Assembly: GCF_000208865.1 (NCBI RefSeq)
Contig: NC_018398.1
Location: forward strand, 2,976,001 to 3,040,000
DNA from: Neospora caninum Liverpool
Lineage: Eukaryota > Apicomplexa > Conoidasida > Eucoccidiorida > Sarcocystidae
DNA length: 64,000 nt
Direction of reading: 5' to 3'
The notes under the pieces were generated by a model. The model ran no database searches. It was not told where the DNA came from and saw nothing but the letters and a program-made list of their open reading frames with translations. Shown one piece after another: positions 1-12,276 of the stretch. Both the position numbers and the translations under genes were made by a program. Numbering within the stretch: position 1 is the stretch's first letter; the number at the start of each line of letters is the position of its first letter.

Positions 1-1613
1 GTCGCCGCGGGGACGCCGAGGACGGACGGCCGACAGCTCGAACGGACCGCGCCGGAACGCGACCCGTCCCTACGCCAGCGGACACAGCAGACGAAGAAAC
101 GGACAAAGCGGAAGAAGACGAAGAGGAAGAAGACGGAGAAGAAGAAGACGGAGAGGAAGAAGACGAAGAGGAGGAAGAAGAAGACGAAGAAGACGCAGAG
201 GAAGAAGACGAAGAAGAAGACGAAGAAGAAGACGAAGAAGAAGACGAAGAGGAAGAATACGAAGAGGAAGAGTACGAAGAGGAAGAAGACGCAGAGAAAG
301 AAGACGCAGAGGAAGAAGACGCAGAGGGAGAAGACGCAGAGGAAGACGCCGAAGACGAGGAACAGTGGAGAGTGTCAGTGGACAGAGTCGACGCATCCCT
401 ATTCGGGACTGTCCCGAATTGGGCCGAAAGGAAACATTCAGGCAGTGAACCGGACGGAGCGGCCGACGACAAGAAAGGTGAGGCCAACGTTGTGGGTTGA
501 GAGCGCGCCTCTCCAGTGGCGGGTGCAGAAGCGTTCCCTGAATTCCGTGGCTGGGCTGCATTTGACGAAAAGACACCTGAGCAAAAGCTCTCGCTCTTTG
601 CATCCACGTCGCTCTCCCCCTGAGGACCGGCCGCACTCAACGTTCGGCCTCTCTCCTCCTCCGGGGTACGCCGCGCTGCCGCCTTCGCTCCTGCTGCATC
701 TGCTGACGTCTGCGGCGGGTTCGAACCTTTGTCCTGGTTTCCCAGCCCTCCCAGCAGCGACGCCTTGGGCGACGCTTCCGTCCCCTGCTGAGGCGCCAGA
801 GAGACAGCCGACGCAGACCGTGGTGCTCCAGAAGGGAGCGACGCCACAGAGGCCGACAAGGAAGAGGCCGGCGAGGCGCCTGGAGCCAGCCGAGGCGACG
901 AGTGCTGAGAGTCGGCGGGGAGTGGCGCAGCGACTCCCGCGCCGGCTCGGGTGCGAGGGAGAGAGACATTTTGGTTGGAAAACGAAAAATTACGGCACCC
1001 CGCAGGCGGCCCGGGAGCGGCAGACTCCCCATGGTCCCCAAGGTCGGGGGCGCTTTCAGGTTTTACAGAAGTGCTTGCGAGTTTGGAAGCAGAAACTGGA
1101 GGCCGCGTTCGCAAGCTGCGCCGAACGCCGAGGGTCGCGCCTGCATCCGAGGCAGAAGCGGCTGACAGACGCAGCGGCGACGTAGAGCGGGAGACATCCG
1201 GAGACGAGGCGAGCGAGCCTGTGCGCCGAGCCGTCCGGCGAACGCCGAGGACGGACTTGTTCGAAAGAGGGAACAAACCAGGTTCTCGCCCAGAAGGCGC
1301 CTGTTCTGGACTGAGAGGGGCGTTCGGGGGTGCGGCGACACCGCTTGAACCTGCCCTCGAAGTCTCCGGCGAGGGCGGCGGCGGGCCGTTGGCGGCAGCC
1401 GACAGCCGCGGTGAGGTTCGCGGAACAAAGGCCATTGTGACAAAGGAAAAGACAGAGAAGAGGGCAAAGAGCCAGAGCGAGGCTGCTCACCCGAAGGCGG
1501 AAGCGCGTGGGAGAAGCGGAGAACGCCCTGGCTTCTCGAGAGCGAACACAGAAACAAAGAGAAGACAGAGGACGGGCATGACCGCCTACATGAGCGTGGC
1601 GCCGCGGGGTTAA
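1..1613 (+). CDS. Acidic low-complexity protein, 3' part (5' end outside window)
   Basis: Frame 3 is open from the left edge. It encodes a Glu/Asp-dominated tract (about bases 90-360, runs of E and D with scattered G, A and Y), then a short mixed segment ending in DDKK. I model an exon to base 477, a donor at 478 (G|GTGAGG), an acceptor ending at 1005 (CCCCGCAG) and a last exon 1006-1613 ending in TAA. The phases match (1 to 1). The last exon is Arg/Lys/Glu/Ala-rich with a basic tail (...ETKRRQRTGMTAYMSVAPRG). No domain is recognisable; the product may be nuclear or a disordered linker. Without the splice the same frame is broken by TGA codons at 498, 621, 789 and 906, so the intron is needed. 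The terminal exon is the less certain part. Confidence 0.5.
105..360. repeat. GAA/GAC purine-rich simple repeat
   Basis: Degenerate trinucleotide tract of GAA, GAG and GAC units with GCA or GGA interruptions. On the + strand it encodes the acidic tract of the leftmost gene. The long Leu/Arg reading frame on the opposite strand is only its shadow. Confidence 0.9.
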
Positions 1614-4600
1614 CGACGTGGCAACACGTGAGTCATTTGAAAGCTGATGCGGCGTCTAGGAAACAAACCGCCGACACACGAGCGAGACACTCCAAGTCGG
1701 CTAGACGCAGTGCACATACACCACAGCGCCAAAGGAAGGCCATTCGCGCGCGGACTACAAAGACAAACAAGCGCGTGCTGGAAACATCCCTAACACGGGA
1801 AAAGACGGAGTCCGTCCCCTTCCCTCAGTGCTGCGCGTTCATATGAATGGATGCATGCACGTATACCTGTAAGTTGTTCTACCAAGTCACATGGCGTCTT
1901 TTTGCCCCGCGCCTTATATATATCCGCAGATGTCCATCTCGATGCACCCGAATCCACGTCGAAATACACATCTACACGCGGAGGCACAGCCGCCGAAAGG
2001 CCGCCATACTTTGGTGAGGCATCAGCTGGAGTGACAAGACGAGCCGAGATTTTCGGCACACACACTCCGCGCAACGCACGCAGGGGACAATGGTCAGAGA
2101 AGGTTGCGAAGCGAGGCACACAAGACGCCTGCTCTAGGTGAGGCGTGGAAAAGCGCAGAAAAGCAGCCAAAGGGGATTCCCGAGAAGTCGACAGAGGAAG
2201 CGACCAAAGGGACAGACGGACGGCCGAGAAGCGCGGAAAAGTTAACGAGACGGAGAGAGTAAGCGAAAGCAAAATACAGTGCGAAAGGGAAAAAACGATG
2301 CCAAGGCAACGACGTTCGACCCCGGCGAAACGATGCGAAGATTGCAAAGGATCCAGTCGGGATTTTGCACAGGTGAATGGCCAAAGAGACGCAGAGTTTG
2401 AACTAAAAGAACGTGGGAACTGTGAGTAAGTCCGGGGTTTGCGAATTGCTCTCGTCTCGTGGAGAGACGCGAATCGGCGCAGTGGCCCAAGAAGCGGGGA
2501 GAGAAACGAGAGGCGCTTCCATTCGCTTCGTATGGGAAAACTTTCTGCGAAGCGAGTTATGAATGACGAGAAAGAAGGAATGTACCTTTCGCTTTTTGGC
2601 GGACAACGTGGTGCTTTTTGAGGGCAGTTTTCGCGCGAAAAAAGAACCCAGAGAGTTGCGCGCGACTACCATTCAAAGGATGAGAAACAAACAGTGCGGA
2701 CGCTCACCGAGCAAGAAAACAAAACGCGCGAATCTCGCGCAGAGAGAGAACGTCACCCTCCCTCTTTTCACCTGCTCGCGTTCCCGGAGGCCTTTTCTCT
2801 CTGAAAACAGGAAAACATGGGGGACCGAGAACAATTGGCAAGTGAACGGCCGTTCCCGTTTCTCAGCCAAGAATGTCACGCAAAAAAAGCGAAAAGCCGC
2901 CCAGCCAAGAGATGCAGCTGCTACCCAAAGAGTGAGACAAGCGACGAAAAAAGCGAGAAACCGGGCGCTTTTGCGGTCCAGAGCTCGTGTGGGAAGCGAA
3001 GGTGCCGGATTCCACGGAAAATCATGTTTGCCTGGTGTCCAGAGTCCACGGCAACACCACTCCGTGTCAGCGTGCCCAAACCATAGTCCAGAAACACCCG
3101 AAAAGACGTCTCGCCGGTCCATCAAACGGTTCAACACTGCGAGAAACATTTCCCAGAAAAACCGACACTCTTCCTCTTCCGCCGCGCTGGCTTCTACCGG
3201 CAAACGCGGTGGGTTGTCACCCAACCTCCGCCCGCCAAATCACACCCTTTCTCGGCGCAAGCGCCGTCTCCAACAGGAGGCTGCTCTCGCAGAAAAGTAA
3301 AGTTTTTTCGAGGTTTGTTTGCTCCAAGTGAGCAAAATCAAACGATTCCCCGGGAGAATTAGTGCGTGCGGCGCGGGGTGCTTTTCCTCTCAGAAAGCCT
3401 GTCGATTTATGCAGTACTCGGCACAGCATCGGGCGTCTCTAAGAAGCGCGACGCGGGTGAAACGGGGGCCGCCGAGTTTGGGCTCAAAAGAGAAGCATGA
3501 AGAGAGGAGAATTCGTGTTCTCTTCATTCAGACTCGCTTCATTAACCATGAGATCTTAAGCTGTTTGGTATTGAAGGAAAACCGCGTCTTCTAACCGCAA
3601 TGTAAAACGGGCTCCCTTGTACACAACGGCCCCACCGCCGAGTGTCGTCCGGGTGCTAGCCAGAAAACTTCGCAGTGCATCATGTGAGAGGATACCGACT
3701 GGGTTTTTCTCTCCCATTACGGCTTCCACCGGTTTTGGAATCGCTTTCTGTTCTCTGGGCTACCGCTGTAGTGTTTCCCGATACCGGGTCCCCGTGTCTT
3801 CAGGGGGTGCAAGGCTAGAGTCCTGCCCAGCCTTGATGGGTACATTTTCTGGAAACAGGCTGCTTCCAGTTAGGCCACATAGAGAAAAAGAGTACGACAA
3901 TTCACATGTAAATACGCTTCTGACGGATCATCACCCTAAAGCACCGTATCGCTTTCAGCACAGGAGCATGAGCAAAAAGTGGCAAATCTCAGTTATGCAG
4001 CTTCGTCGGGGCAGCCTCATCAGCGAAAGCGGAGCGGTGATTTGGGTAGCATTACATTCCTTCAGGCGCAGATCGTGTGTGCCTACAGTGAAGTTTTACA
4101 CACTGATGGTAGCAGTTCCTCTAGTCCAGGGAGCATACCCTCAGTGTGCTCCCCGTCTGTCGGGCGTTGGGAGAGGCGGAAGGGCGTTTTCTCTACGGTG
4201 AGAATGTCAAACTCTGTGACCCGCCGTTCTCCCCTAGAGAGACACCACTCGAAGTCGCTTAAACGTTCCGGGACTCTCTTGTTGCTAGTGTCAGGGGCCA
4301 GGAAGCTGGCGGAGGATTCCACGCCCCCTTTCCGCTGCACTCGCTGGGCTCTTTTGGGCTGGCAAGCTTTCCCCTTCGCCACTTCGAGCGATAAGGAAAG
4401 TCAGGGACGGTTTTCGTAGCACACGCGTTTGACAAGATATTCCCAAGTCGCAAAGAAGTGGCAGAGCACGAATTTCAGATATTTGGAAGGCGCCCAGAAA
4501 TAAAGGAACTGGATGTTCCTGACTGATAACCAATATACATCGACTACCGGTTTTGACCTTTTAACTGCCACAGTAAGCACGTGGCTCAACGGAGACTACG

Positions 4601-7600
4601 GCACGAAGGGAAACCCTCCTTTTTACTCGTCCTGTGTGTAAATAAGGGAGCGTGTACGTTGCCGCAGGTTCCGTCGCGCTTTCTGCCACTGACTGTCTTT
4701 CAATCAGGCCAACAAAACATGCCAGGTCACCGCATGCTAACTTCCAGGATCCAATGGCGTCTGTGCCCATGAATAAGAGGTCTTCATATCCATGTATTTA
4801 TGCATCCGTACGTACCTTTGTCGGGATGCGGTGTGAGCGCTTCCGCATGACAGAACACAGAACACTTCCTCTGATGGTGTCCAGCAGGTCCAGCATCTTT
4901 TCTCGTCTACGTTCGACATCCTCATGAGCTACAGCTTGCTCCAATGTCCCCACAAAGTAACTCAGTATCTTCCTAGACTGCGCCGCACACATTGCTTGCA
5001 TATGACTGTTCTAACGCTCGCTTGAGGGGTTCCCGATTTCTGATGCCATGCAGAACACGTGGCAGGGAAACTTTCACACGAACGAATGTGTCCCTCTGCC
5101 GCCTGAACGCAATCCGAAATTTTCTGTGCCGTTAAGAGGAACGTACAGATACAAGATGTGCGCCTCTGCTGTTTACTCTCTGGCAGTAGGCGCCTCAATT
5201 CGGACAAATGCCGTCTCGCAGAGAAAAAGGCTGTCACTGTCAAACGGTCGTGCGCAGTTGCACGCTTAACGCTTTGTTACTCAGCATACAGTGACCTCGC
5301 CTCTGCATAGAGAACCATTTCATCTCAAGACAGCTAGCCGTGCTGGCTGCCAGTAATGATTGCCGTAGAGGCTCCTCTACGTCAGATGCATCCCTCGCTG
5401 CTTCACGCTTTTCATGGAGCTGTATCCCAGAACGCCGCTGATCCAGCAACCCATCGAACAGGGCCGCTCCGCACGAATTGCCGATGTCCCAAAACAATTT
5501 GCCGGAGTACAACACACCGGCTTTCTTCTTCCCTTCGCGATGGGTGTCGAAATGTTCGATTAACCGAAAAACTAACGTACTCGACGTACATGCTGACTGA
5601 GTGCTGTCACTGACGACCGCCCGTCCTGTTTCGCCTACGACAGAACAGTGTGAGCGAAACACCAGGGTTTCCTACCCCTCAGCAGTTCATCGCTACACAC
5701 CGCAATCTGTCATGTCGGTGTCTTTTATTGTCAGCCCGGATCTGGAAAGTTTGCTTAGGGGGAGAAAGGAGAACAAATAGGCATATGATATTTTCACCCA
5801 AAAAATTGAAGTGTTTCTGGCTGTGTGTAAGTCGAGCGTTCCGCCGTTTTGGGGAGCCTCGTGGGAACGCATGTTTTTTGGCTGCATTTTGAGGTTTGAC
5901 GCGTGCACGCATGCATGCAAGTGTTTTTTCTGCTTGGCTATCACTCCACGAGGAATTTTCCAGTCTCCTAATTCCGTGGCGTCTTCCATGCCAGCAGGGA
6001 GAATTTCCCACCTTTTTGCTCTCACTTGCGAGTCGTTTTGTCGGCGGGCGCTTCAAGGCAGCTGTGGGCTCACATGTCGTCTTTTTGTGCTGCCGTTCGC
6101 GTCTCCTGTCGGGGGTACTGGAACATTGTCCGTGCTAGCTTGCGGCGCTAGCCAGTAACCAGGGCAATCGCGTAGGTGCTCCATACGATGACCAGTAGGG
6201 AGGGAAGAAAACGGGCGTGCCGTTGTTGGACACGTCTCGTTTAAGGGCCAATTGTACCAGGGGTAGCGTCCCGTGACAGCGGTCCCCCTCCCTCGCGTGG
6301 TTCTTAGCGTTTGCCTCTTCACTTTCCCCCATATGGTCCGCAACTTGTATGCTCCCTCCTCTCGCTTCCCCCTCCTGCGGGAAGAGTGCTCGCCGTCGTG
6401 TCGCGGGCGGAGGCTCCAGCGGGTAAATCTTCGTGGTGTTTCATTTTAGCCGCGCGAAACGGGCCGAAAGGTGGAGGCCAGGTGAGTTTCAGAGACGGGT
6501 TTCGAGCTTGCTCATCGTGTGTCTGCCTTTTTTATTCCCGCGGCATTTTACCTGAAACGCCAGATCGAGGCTCTCGTGCCGTTTCCTGTGGCCTCCTGCC
6601 GTTCCGCGGCAAAAGTTTTGACGTTCTGCAAAAGTGACCTGAAATCCCGTCTCTGGAAATCGGACTTTGTGAGGGAGCGCCAAAATGGTCCGAAGCAAAT
6701 GAGGGTGACAGTGGGAAACCGTTCTCCGGCGGTTCGGCGTCGAAAGAGTGGCTTACCCCAACTCGCATCATTATCGTGTACCATTCGTTCGCTTGTATCG
6801 GCGCCCACGAATCTGCCGTGACGGGATAAAGCCCCGCTATTCCGTGTCTGTGCGTTTCCCGATGGTCAACCATCCGATTGGATCCGTCGACTCGGGTGTA
6901 CATACGGCAGGTTTGTTCCGTGTAAGGGCCGGCCAACACGCAAGGACGCAGGCCTGATTGCCGCCAGGTGGGAAGTCATTTTCTGACATTTCTGTGATGC
7001 CTCACCGGCTGCAGGTTCCGTCTTGCTTTCTCATTTTTTGCAACTCGCCCCGTGTGGCCGCTTTCCCCCGATTGGGTCTCGGGTGGGGCCGTGGAAGACG
7101 GTCAGCTGCAGCTGCTCCCGTTTAGATCTGTAACCGCTAGATCCCCTCAAGTTTTTTAGTCGTTTTGGTGGATCGTTTCAATCCGATAAACTTCCTTGCT
7201 GTCCAGTTCCGGTCTTGCTTTTCTCGGATAACTGGGGTGTGCATCTCCCGGGCCCTAACGTGACTAGCTGTCCTTTTTTCTGCGCGGCTCCCACAACCAA
7301 GCCATAACGCCACCGCGTTATCTAAATCCTTTGATCGATTCCTTTGCGGGTGGGTTTGGTTTCCGCTCTGCGTCTCCGATCCTACCCTTTGTCGTCTGTC
7401 GCCTGGTACCAGTCTCTTTGGTTTCGTTGGTGCTCCACCTTTTTCGTCGTCGACCTTTGTGGTTCAAGACGGCCCACTTTTCTCGCGTTCTACGCGTCCT
7501 CTTCGCCGCCGTCTCTACAGTCTCGCGATCTGCTCATGTAGCCATACATTGGCCGGTGTGGACTCGAACTGGCCAACCGAATCGGTCACACGTTTTTCTG

Positions 7601-8939
7601 CGGTATGCACAGGAGATGCCGACCTCGGGTAGTCTTCCGCCTAGACAGGTCGGGGCGCCTCGGGCGCAACTGTCAACCTTCGTGTGCTATCCGGGTTTTT
7701 GGAGTTCGATACACATCTCCCACTCTCGCCTTTTTCCGCGGGGGTTGTTTGAAAGTCGACGGCGTTTCCGTCGTCCGGTCACCTCATCGGCCATTTCTGC
7801 CTGACCGTTTTACGTGCTTTCACCGTGCAGCTTTCCCCCTCACGCATCCTTTGTCTCTTCGCTTCTCCATATGTGCGCGCGTGTGTATTTCTGTGTATAT
7901 CTCCAAACCGCATATGCTCAAATACATACAGCTCCAGTGACACGAGCATATGTTTCCGTGTGCCTGTGTATATGTGTCTCTGTCTGCTGCGTCTCTGTAT
8001 CCCTCTCCTCATCGCCTCCACCCCCACGCAAAAGAGGAACAGTAGACAGCGAAACGTGCATTCGTTTTTATGCCGACCTGCTCACCCCTGCTGAACGTGG
8101 ATCCCGGGCGCTTCCCGGAGCTACTTCCGGGCTTTCCGTAATGCATTGTAACTGGTTCTGCTCCTCGCCTTCCTGTATCGCGTACGCGTTTTGACCCCAC
8201 GGCTTCCGGCGCGTTCTTCTGAGCGTTTCAACGGAAAGACGCACGCTGCTCGAATGCCTCGTCTTCCGCGTCTGAACAGGCATTCCCAGGCGTCGGTCTG
8301 GTAGACGCCTACCCGCTCTGGTCCATGCCCCTTCGTGCTCACAGCTTCCAGTTGGTCCCCTTTGACTTACACCGTGCGGTTCGTCAGCGCGGCAGTCATT
8401 TGTTTCTCGTGGTTCTTCGGGCGCTCTCACGTCCTGAGGCCGTTCCGTTCGCCGCGCCTCGTGCTTTTTCTCTGGCCGCGGCAGCTCGTCTTCCTCTCTA
8501 ACGGTCCCTTTCCGGCGCTGCGTTTCCAGGACAAACAAGGCACCCTTTTGTCTGGATCCCACGACCTCTCGGCTCCGCCAGTGCCGCATTCATTTCCCAG
8601 CAGCTGGCCCTCTAGGTGTCGTCACACACGTTAGCGTCAAGCTGCGTTGGGCAACCTTTCTTCCTTGGTTTTTTGCGAGATTCTTATTTCCTTGCTGTCT
8701 GCGTGCCGCGCCGAGACGAGGCGGCGACGGTCAGCGCTACCCTTATCGCACGCTTCGCCTTTCTCGTTTTATCGTTTTCTTTTGCGGTTTCTTTCTCGGC
8801 GGCTCCGCCGCAAACGCCCGGCGGTCGGGCCTGCGCGGCAGTCGCCATCCGTTTCCGCTCTCTGCGAGGAGCGAAGCCATTTCTCTTTCTTTCGGCGTCG
8901 CGTATCCTCTTCGTCGATCTACGTGGAGACGAGAAGAAG
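1614..8939. other. Intergenic: 3' flank of acidic gene and 5' flank/UTR of CK1
   Basis: I see no supported gene here. The open frames are short, lack domains, and occur on both strands of the same DNA as expected for GC-rich sequence. Copies of the 7-mer AGAGACG, or its complement, lie at 2385, 2463, 6491, 7510 and 7990. This resembles the WGAGACG element described in Toxoplasma promoters, but the number of copies is not clearly above chance. A strong donor-like AG|GTGAGT at 6480 suggests a possible 5'UTR intron of the downstream kinase. The frame immediately upstream of the CK1 start (8616-8939) has no stop but also no ATG. Confidence 0.6.
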
Positions 8940-10710
8940 ATGGGAGGAGGCGGTGGACCAGGAGTCGCACGAACAGGGAACCACCATGGCCACGGGGGGA
9001 ACGGAGCGAACGCGCACACGCCGTGTCCCCCGGCGGTTGTGAACAAGGTGTACAGAGTCGGCCGAAAGATTGGCAGTGGGTCATTCGGGTGTCTATACGA
9101 CGGCGTGGACATACGCGATGGCCGTGAAGTGGCGATTAAGCTCGAACTGGCGAGCACAAAGCACCCGCAACTCATCTACGAGGCGAAGATCATCCGCCTG
9201 CTCCAAGGGGGAGGTAGGGCGACGGCTAGGAAGCCGCTGCATAGGCACGCGAGGTTGACGAGGGGAACTTTCAGAGGCACAGGGAGGACGAGAGAAGAGA
9301 AGCAGAGAGAGCTCAGCGCCGCCTGCGTGGACGGCGGTGACAAATAGGCTGCGGGGTTCGGCGTCGATGGGGTTTGAGGCGTCACAGGTGGTCAGTGCGA
9401 AACGTAGCAACGCAGAAAGAGTGAAGCGACCGAGAGACTTAAAATGGGGAAGGCGTCAACTGACGAAAGGGAGACAGAATCAGGAGACAGGACGGACAGG
9501 CGACAGGAGAGGGGCGACAAAGTACGCTGTATAGATGAGAGAAAAGGGTGTGGGAGGGAAACAGGTGTCGAAGAAACGTCGCGTTTTCGACTGTCCTTTG
9601 ATCTCAGTTCTTCCGGGGGTTCCGTGTCCCTTTCTTCTCAGTGGGCGTTCCGGTGTGCTACCACTACGGCGACGAGGGCGAGTGGCACGTGATGGTGATT
9701 GATCGACTTGGCCACTCTCTGGAAGATCTCTTCAATCTCTGCAAGAGGAGCTTTTCTGTGGAGACGGTGCTTCATCTCGGCATTCAGATGGTAGGGCAGA
9801 TGGGCGCATTTTTCACTCTCGACTCCGTTTCCGATTCCTCGCGCTTCTTCTGTGCTGGACTCAAACCACTTCTTCGTCACCGACGGATCCTTTGTGGAAC
9901 GACGGCGAAATGCGCGCAGGTGCCCATGCGACTGTAGACACATGTCGGGTCCCATCTGCGCAATCTTCTGTGCACGATCACCGGGGCGGATGGGCTGTAT
10001 CTGCTGGCGAAATGGAGCGGATAGACGCCGGGGGTGCACAAAATGTAGAGATAAAATTGTAAATGGTTCCGAGAATATCTTACATAATGTTCCTTTGCAT
10101 TTACTCAAACTTACACAGTTTGTTGGTAAGTCTGTAACCAGAGAGCTATAAATACTCTGTTTGAAGAATCCCAAGATAGCAACTGCCCTACTCAGTGTAG
10201 GCATGGCGTTGGTGTGCGCCTCTCTGTTTGCTCGCAGTTGGACCGAATCGAGTACATCCACAAACACCACTGCATTCATCGCGACATCAAGCCCGACAAC
10301 TTCCTGGTGGGGCGCGGAGACAATGCAAATGTCGTTTACCTCATCGACTTTGGACTCGCCAAGAAGTTCCGTGACCACACCGGGAGACACATCGTCTACA
10401 AAGAAGGAAAAAACCTCACTGGAACCGCCCGCTATGCTTCACTTGCAACTCATCTGGGTACGCATACATACATGCATACATCTGTGCACATATGCATATA
10501 TACTTTTTTCATGCATGTGCATATCCAAGGGATGCAAGGAGGATAGGTTCCTGAGGGGAAGGAAGGGGTTCCTGCTGCTCTCTGCCTGCGTTCCTGTCGG
10601 CACGTACGGAGCCGTGTGTACACCCGCCAGTCGAGTCGGCAGAACTTTTGTACTTCGGAAGGCGCGGCTATCTTCAGTGAGCACTTGTGAGCCTCACACC
10701 ACAAGCACTA

Positions 10711-10744
<34 letters not shown>

Positions 10745-12276
10745 TGTGAACTTGGCGTGCGTCTGTGGATCCGTGATCGGTTTCCGTTAGGCATTGAACA
10801 AGCACGTCGAGACGATCTCGAAGGCTTGGGCTACGTGCTCATTTATTTCCTTCGAGGCTCTTTGCCGTGGCAAGGCTTGAAAGCGACTTCGAAGCGCGAC
10901 AAGTACAGCAAAATTACGCACACAAAGATGAATGTGGATATCAACGCTCTCTGCGAAGGCCTCCCCTCTTGTTTCTCAGAATTTCTCTCGTACTGTCGGG
11001 CGCTCCAGTTCACTGACGCCCCCAACTGCAGGTGAGAAAGGTCCCCCCGCAGGAGCAAAGTTAAGATGTGGGAGGCTGGCTGACCCCCCTGCCAAAATTT
11101 CCCGTGTGTCCTTGTCAAAACGCATCTCTCTGTACGCCCACACATATACCGTTTCTCTCTCGCTGTATATAGATAGATGCTGTATACATACATATGTATA
11201 TATATAGGTAAATGTATATCTGCGTGGGGACGTCGCCGAGGAATACCAAACACCCATCTCTCGTTTTTGACGCCGGCGCGCGTAGGTCTGTGTGTCAGTG
11301 TCGGTAGACGGTCGGCAGGCGATACAGAGTGCTGCAAGAGCCCGGTCGCCGCTGCGTGATCTTCTTTCCATCTCTGTCCCTTCGTCCGCTTCGCTGTCTG
11401 CGTGTGCCTTCTAGATACCTCCGTCGTCTGTTGACAGACGCGCTGGCGGAGCGTCGATCGCGGAAGTTCGCATTCGACTGGGCACCGCTTCTGTCTGCCT
11501 GCTGCTGTTGCATTTGTCGCCCGGCGGTCATGCCCGCCGCGCTGTCTCCGCCCGCTCTCGCGCATCACGCAGGCGTCGCGCCTCCGGTCCACACCCTGCT
11601 TCCGCAGCAATCCCCTCACCTGGTGCTGCACCACTCGTACGCGCCGGTGGTGTCTCCGCGCAGGGGACAGAATGTCCCCGTCTCGCTGGCCCCGCGGGCC
11701 GGAGGCGGACAAGCCGGAGGCCGGTGCCCGGGGCGGGGCCCGGACGCGGGGCGTCTCTTTCTGGGGTTCGCCGACGACGTGCTTCGGGGCGCGCCGGCGT
11801 TGCCTGGCGCGAAGAAGGAGGGAAACTGTCTAGTGGATCTCGAGGAGGAGAAGCTGGCTTGCCTCCGGAACGAGCGCACAGACCACACGGGCATGCGCTA
11901 CGTGGGGAAACAGGCGGCAGGCGCCGTGCAGCCCCACGGCCCCCGGCAGTGCTACGGCGGCCAACTGTGTGCCTCGCCAGCGCTCCTGGTCTCGTCCCTC
12001 CCTCTGCTTCGGCCGACCCCACAAACTGCCAATGGGACGACGCCCCTCGGGGCGCACGCGCAGCCCGCGCGCCTGTCCCCTGGTCGCGCACCCGTCGTTG
12101 TCGGAGTCGCGCAGTCGCTGGGTCTCGACCTCTCGGCGGTTGCCGCAGCGGCCAACGTCGGCGGCGCGATGGACCTCGTCGCCTGCGCCCCCGCCGTCTC
12201 CCCTCTCGGAGACGACCGATTGGGCCGCGACTTCTTCGAGCCCCAGAAATCCCACTTCCACGCGGTGCTCCATTAG
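8940..12276 (+). CDS. CK1: Casein kinase 1 family Ser/Thr protein kinase with long C-terminal extension
   Basis: Exons: 8940-9213, 9642-9790, 10238-10457, 10791-11031, 11415-12276 (1746 nt, 581 aa); all junctions are GT..AG with matching phases. The start ATG follows GAAGAAG and is the first ATG in its frame. After a Gly/His-rich N-terminus come the glycine loop KIGSGSFG, catalytic Lys67 (AIKLE), LQGGVGVP, SLEDLF, catalytic loop HRDIKPDN (Asp157), DFG Asp178, the CK1-specific [11 protein letters not shown] and [11 protein letters not shown], and the closing YLRRLL...FDW near residue 320. These are diagnostic of CK1, a constitutively active kinase that prefers acidic or primed substrates. After the domain come a Cys cluster (residues 324-329) and about 250 aa of Ala/Pro/Gly-rich extension. 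CK1 proteins act in cytosol, nucleus or on membranes; location here is not determined. Assignment to the alpha or beta paralogue is left open. Confidence 0.95.
10713..10742. repeat. (AT)15 microsatellite in a CK1 intron
   Basis: Uninterrupted AT dinucleotide run in the third CK1 intron (10458-10790), about 50 bp upstream of the acceptor. It is likely length-polymorphic. Confidence 0.95.

Noticed and set aside
70..636. Leu/Arg-repeat reading frame on the minus strand
   Set aside because: It is the complement of the GAA/GAC tract that encodes an acidic protein on the + strand; it has no independent motif.
2563..3300. 245-codon + frame and the overlapping 183-codon - frame (2673-3224)
   Set aside because: They have basic or hydrophobic random composition, no domain, overlap each other, and no splice context.
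8616..8939. Possible N-terminal extension of CK1
   Set aside because: The frame is open but contains no ATG before 8940, and the composition resembles 5'UTR.
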